Assembly (NCBI GenBank): GCA_009746045.1
Contig: RPFO01000324.1
Coordinates: forward strand, 15,001-79,000
From: Mesostigma viride
Taxonomy: Eukaryota; Streptophyta; Mesostigmatophyceae; Mesostigmatales; Mesostigmataceae
Direction: 5' to 3'
Length of the DNA: 64,000 nt
Under the pieces are notes generated by a model. The model did no database searches and was not told where the DNA came from. It worked only from the letters and a program-made list of their open reading frames with translations. Positions 59,839-64,000 of the stretch are shown piece by piece; the stretch's first letter is position 1, and each line of letters opens with the position of its first letter. Made by a program: the position numbers and the translations under genes.

Positions 59839-61528
59839 GTGGTAGTGCCTTCACTGCCGTCTTCCACACAAGTTACCCGGCCATGCGTACCAGTTCGATC
59901 GTCCAATCGGATAGTCCCTGGAACAAGTCATGGCCGTCCCTGGCGTGGGCGCCCGGATGATGGGCGCGCTCCTCGTGATCGACCGCGTGCGGCTGCGGCG
60001 CACGTGCCGCTTCTTTCTCCCCGCGGTGGACGACTCCCTCCAGCGCTTGACGCAGCTTTTCTTCGAGGTCAGCGACAAGGGGGGCTGCCCGGCGGCTTGC
60101 ACGGCCGGCCTCCCCTGGCTGCTGACCAAGTGCCCCAACCTGCAAACGCTGAGCGTGCACGCCGTACGCACGTCAAACGAGGTCGTGGCATCATTGGCGG
60201 TGGCACAGCCAAACGTTGTGTGCGCGCATCAGCCGCCGCCCTGGTGCGAGCGCAACGACCTCTCCTGCAGGTGGCAGTGGGCCGTGTTCAGCTGGGTCCC
60301 TGCGGGCCAGCCGCATGGTGTCCGTAGTGGACCTCGCCCGCAGCTGCCAGGGACTTGTCAACCTGAGCGTTGCCCATTGCTGCGACGTGACGAATACCAG
60401 ATTGCAAGCCCTTGCACTATCCTGCTCCAGCCTGCAAGGGCTGGACGTGTCCGGGTGCCCCGGCGTGGGAGACGCGGGCATTGGCGCAGTGGCCCAAGGC
60501 TGCCGTGGCCTGCGCCGGCTGATGGTTTCGAACTGCCACGACGTGCATGACGGATGGTGGCCTGAGCTACCTGGCCTGCAGCTGCCCGTTGTTGGAGAAG
60601 CTGGATCTGGCAGGCACCCGCGTGACGGCGAACGTGTTTGCTGCCGCGGTGGAAAACTTCCCGTGCCTGCGCCATGTCATCAGCCCCCAGCAATTGAGCG
60701 ACGACGGCATTCGCCATGCAGCTGGCGACGCACTGCTCGTTGCTGGAGCGCCTGGACGTCGGGGGTGCGTACGTGGTGACGGATGCTGGCTTTGCTCTGC
60801 TTGTGAAGCGGTTCCCCCATCTGCGCTCCCTGGACATGGGATGCTGCGACGAGCTCGTGAACGGATGCCAGGTTGAAACACATCGCGGCCGGCTGCCCGC
60901 TGCTTACCAGCGTAGATGTGTCGCGCTGCGACTGGCTCACGGATGCCGGAATTATGGCGCTGGCGGAGTGCTGCCCGGGCCTGCGCCACCTTGCCCTGAC
61001 TAGCGATGTCAGCGACGCGGCCGTCTCAGCACTCGCGAGGCACTGCCCGGACTCGGAGTCACTGGACGTCAGAGGTTGCTGGCCCGTGGATGGTAGCTTG
61101 CACGATATGGCAAGCCGATGCCCCCGCCTACGGCGCCTGTTCATGGGGCCAGGGAACGGTGACGGACGTCGCCATAGAGCAGCTGGCATGCAGCCAAGGC
61201 CCCGCAACTTGAGGAGCTCATCTTGTCGTCTTCGAATGTGACGTCGGTTGGCATTAAAGCGATTGCCGCCAATTGTCATGCGCTGCGGTACTAAGCCGGC
61301 TAAGCCGTTGACATATCCAGTTGCCGCAAGGCCGGCGAGGGCCTGGTGGCGCTCGCACGGGAATGCCCGCAGCTGGAGTACCTCAGGGTGGCGACCTCTT
61401 GGACAGTGACCCCGGCGCTGGTGGCGGCGGTTGGCCGGCAATGCATGGGACTGCGAGTCTTCCAAGTGGATCCATGTAAGCATTGGGACGAAGAGGGTCG
61501 GTTTCAAAGGATTTGGGAGTGTATGTGA
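59839..61528 (+). pseudogene. F-box/AMN1-type leucine-rich-repeat gene with serial +1 frame changes
   Basis: An F-box-like start (VRLRRTCRFFLPAVDDSLQRL, near 59985) is followed by about nine cysteine-containing LRRs with the pattern LxxLxxxxCxxVTDxGIxxLAxxC (for example LQGLDVSGCPGVGDAGIGAVAQGC is one unit plus). Such proteins are usually substrate receptors of SCF ubiquitin ligases or AMN1 relatives. The frame moves in the same direction at seven points: 59929, 60314, 60546, 60715, about 60856, 61142 and 61187. At six of them CATG is present, at the other CGTG; leaving out four bases restores LRR spacing. A 15-base segment with two stops (near 61291-61305, TAAGCCGG...) also interrupts. Stop at 61526-61528. 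A single intact gene once existed here; now it is a pseudogene or mis-assembled. Confidence 0.7.
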
Positions 61529-61970
61529 ACTTGTTGGGACAGCCGGGGACGATCGATTTTGGGCCCCTTTGCCCACCTGCTTCACCTTGTCAAGGGGATT
61601 CGCCTTTACTGTAAAAGCAAGATTTGGAGCCGCGCCTGGCCGGTATTGGATGAAAATCATGAGAGTTTTGTGACCCTCTTTTCTCCCTCCATTACTAGTT
61701 GTCTCACTACTTAAATGAACGTAGATCGCTTAATAGTAGATATTGCATGTAGATCACTTACTAGTATATATCAAGGAGACACTTAATAGTATATGCAAAC
61801 ATAGATCACTTAGTAGTTGGTTTTTATGGACTTAGATCACTTATTAATAGTAGATATGAATGTTGGTATTTTGACCTGGCCTGGCCCCAAGAACATTCCT
61901 AAAAGGGTAGGGAAACATGCCATGAACTACACCCAGATGTTGCTGGCCGACCTAGTGGTCCCAGCCCAGT
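61529..61970. other. Gene-free stretch with TAGATCACTTA repeats
   Basis: GTAGATCACTTACTAGTATA-type phrases are repeated five to six times between 61720 and 61860. No coding signal. Confidence 0.5.
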
Positions 61971-63306
61971 TTGAACACCGCATCCCCTCTCTCATCGCCC
62001 TCAGGCCCGGCAGGCAGTGATGACACTAGTCGCGCACTGGTGGTCGTCCAGCACCCTCCCGGGCTTCCTGCCTCGCCTTCAGCCTCGCCCGAGCCCAAAC
62101 GCAGCTGCCCCACCGAACCTAGCTGGTCTGAGACCGACTTTGACGTTGATCAGTTATTTTCCACCTTCGACGTCCGCAGACCTGGCTATTTCGACAGGCC
62201 ACACATCCGGATGCTGGAGCTCCTGTTTTATGGGTCGTATGCCTCCCTTCTTGACCTGTGCCAACGCCTCCAACGCCACAAAGGCTTCCGCAGCCAGTCT
62301 GACGGCCAGTTTCAGCTCCGCTCAGCTGACCTGTCTGGCTGGTCGCGACCGCGCCTTCAGCTTGCCGCCCTCTTTTCCATCCTTCAACGCTGTTCCGCGG
62401 ACCTTTGGCAACCCGTCCCCTTGACCGAATTCGCCCTCCTCCGCCTCCTCTCACAGCATGTGACGCCCCTTGTTTGCGAAATGGAAGCTTTGGGTCGTAA
62501 GATGGCTGCTGAGCTCCCCAAAATCCCCACCGCCACCGCCACCGCCACCGCCACCCTCCTCGCCTCCACCCCCCCCCCCCCTTCGACTCCATCACCGCCC
62601 AGCTCCGCGACATCGACCAGCGTCTTAAGGACAACGCCATCGCTATCGAGGTTCTGCAGAACACCGCAGGCCTCACCGCCCAGGCGGTGAAGGACATTGC
62701 CGCCAAGCCAGCCCCGGCTGGCCTGGCCGGCGATGCTCCTCCCATCACCACCTGGGCGGACATGCTTAAGCAACACACCACCTCCACCACCTCCGCCGTC
62801 GCAGCCCAGCTCCAACGGCAGACGCTTGACCTCCGCGAGGAGGCCGAGCTCGCCAAGCGCAGCCTCAACGTCATTGTCAAGAACTTCAAGATGGAGGAAG
62901 GTGAGAATTCCGAGAAGCTTGCGCGTGCTTTTGAGAGAGAAATCCTTGATCGCATGGGCCTTACTGGTGAGATTGAGCTGGTCGCCCACCGCCTTCCCCG
63001 CGCGCGGGGTAAGGCAGGGGCGCCCCGCTCCTTCTCACCTTTAAGACCCCGGCGGACAAGATTTCTTTTCTCAGACGCCGCAAGCGGCTCGAGAAGACTC
63101 ACTTCACCCTTGATGACGACTTGACCCTGGCGCAGCAACAATGGCGACGGGAGCTATGGCCGACCTACCTCCAGCTCCGGCAGACCAAGGCGGGGCAGCC
63201 GGTGTACTGGAAGGGGGCGGCCATCTACGTCGGCCACAAGCCCTGGCAGGCGACCCCGCGGCCCCAGCGACTCCAGACGCCCCAGCTTAGGGGAATACAG
63301 CAGTAG
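61971..63306 (+). pseudogene. LINE ORF1-like nucleic-acid-binding protein, frame-broken
   Basis: There is no ATG at the beginning of the open frame; an acceptor-like CTCTCATCGCCCTCAG lies near 61990-62005, so the 5' end may be truncated or spliced. Segments: a helical N-terminal domain (62130-62480), Ala/Thr and Pro simple sequence, a coiled-coil-like stretch (FDSITAQLRDIDQRLKDN, after 62582), then a conserved block with NVIVKNF (62866) and KTPADKISFLRRRKRLEKTHF (about 63040-63105) and LTLAQQQWRRELWP (63121), typical of the RRM-plus-C-terminal arrangement of L1/LINE ORF1 proteins. Frames change at a 13-C run (62569-62581) and near 63020. No endonuclease or reverse transcriptase ORF follows in the window. 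Confidence 0.5.
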
Positions 63307-64000
63307 TAGTGTAGAATAGATAGACCGTGGCCATGTACATGTACGCCTCCTAGAGGCACTATCCCAGCTAAGCCACGCGCTTTATTTAATTATGTACATG
63401 TGTGCCTATGATGAGCCACCCTCCAGACGATGCCTAGCTTTATTTAGTTATGTTGTGCCCATGCAGGGAGTAACTCTCTGCTGAGACGCCATGCCCTAGC
63501 TTTTTTGTATAGCTATGCTGATCTTCCCCCCCATGCAGGCTCCCCCTTCGCTGGGCATAGCTTGAAGATCATGGGATGCAAGTGCCCTGGTGCACCTAGA
63601 GCAAGGGTCCTTTACATCCCCACCCTTGCAGGAAGTAGCTTAGGATGTATGATAGGCCATATGCCCTCCCTCAAGGGCTATGTGCTACATATACTCCCAA
63701 CGGAGTTATGTTACAATTCAATTCAATTCAATCCCCTCTCTCTCCCTTCTTTGGACTGCCATGCAGGACAAGACGCGGTGGCAGAAGATTGTCAAGGCTC
63801 ACACGCCAGCCCCTGTGGGCAAGCCACCTCCCCCAAGAGGAGGAGGCGTTTTGATGAGTAGTGTAGATAGGCTTTTCTAGACTAGATAGCTTAGAGTTAG
63901 GTTAGTTCATTACGCGGCTTCCTCCACTCACCCATCCATCATGGAATATGTGCTACATGATCTCCCAACAGAGGCATGTTATAATTTAAAATAAAAATTT
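63307..64000. other. Gene-free end region with diverged direct repeats
   Basis: TTTATTTA(A/G)TTATGT recurs near 63382 and 63441. GTGCTACATATACTCCCAAC (about 63680) recurs as GTGCTACATGATCTCCCAAC (about 63951). A 90-residue frame at 63505-63861 shows no family. The window ends in A/T-rich sequence that could be a 3' tail. Confidence 0.4.

Overview
This is a eukaryotic nuclear window. GT-AG introns are visible, and almost everything recognisable belongs to mobile or repetitive DNA: Ty3/gypsy and Ty1/copia elements, DDE-type and DUF7869-type transposon proteins, hAT/BED and LINE-like remnants, satellites and long palindromes. The coding parts are GC-rich, and the mix of a chromodomain Ty3 element, DUF7869 and an F-box/LRR relative would suit an alga or other lower green-lineage organism. 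I cannot name the species, and this placement is inference. No ordinary single-copy housekeeping gene is intact here.

Layout. 1-2.1 kb: AT/GT-rich sequence with a foldback element (465-1217) whose loop carries tRNA-like T-arm motifs. 2.1-20.5 kb: one giant palindrome. Its arms hold an outward-facing TATA box, a short exon-like ORF and a 30-bp minisatellite; its centre is a ~14 kb array of a ~70-bp satellite that flips orientation near 5918 and contains 3.125-kb and ~2.74-kb internal duplications. 20.5-25.6 kb: a promoter with paired CCAAT boxes and a TATA box, then a DDE-type transposase gene whose introns share a palindromic CGCCGGCCGKCG motif (introner-like). 25.9-28.7 kb (minus strand): a Cys/His-rich polyglutamine protein. 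28.9-29.9 kb: a 149-bp satellite. 30.4-35.6 kb (plus strand): a DUF7869 protein with a GC-rich repeat domain and one frameshift. A second, inverted scrap of the DDE gene 3' end at 36.75 kb suggests that the polyQ and DUF7869 genes sit between two inverted transposase ends.

39.0-58.73 kb: a large Ty3/gypsy chromodomain element with a truncated 5' LTR, a separate RNase H1 hybrid-binding/viroplasmin-like ORF, gag-pol, chromodomain, an extra ~2.6 kb third ORF, polypurine tract and complete 3' LTR. Its integrase is split at 46049/53720 by a young 7.67-kb Ty1/copia-like element (5-bp target duplication GCAAC) whose pol has an unusual order, with the protease-like domain after the integrase. The 3' LTR abuts a minus-strand hAT/BED fragment. 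59.8-61.5 kb: an AMN1/F-box-type LRR gene whose frame moves +1 seven times, mostly at 4-base CATG insertions. 62.0-63.3 kb: a LINE ORF1-like gene with no reverse transcriptase in the window.

Frameshifts at homopolymers occur in several genes, so some breaks may be assembly errors. The CATG insertions do not look like that class and are the observation I would check first.
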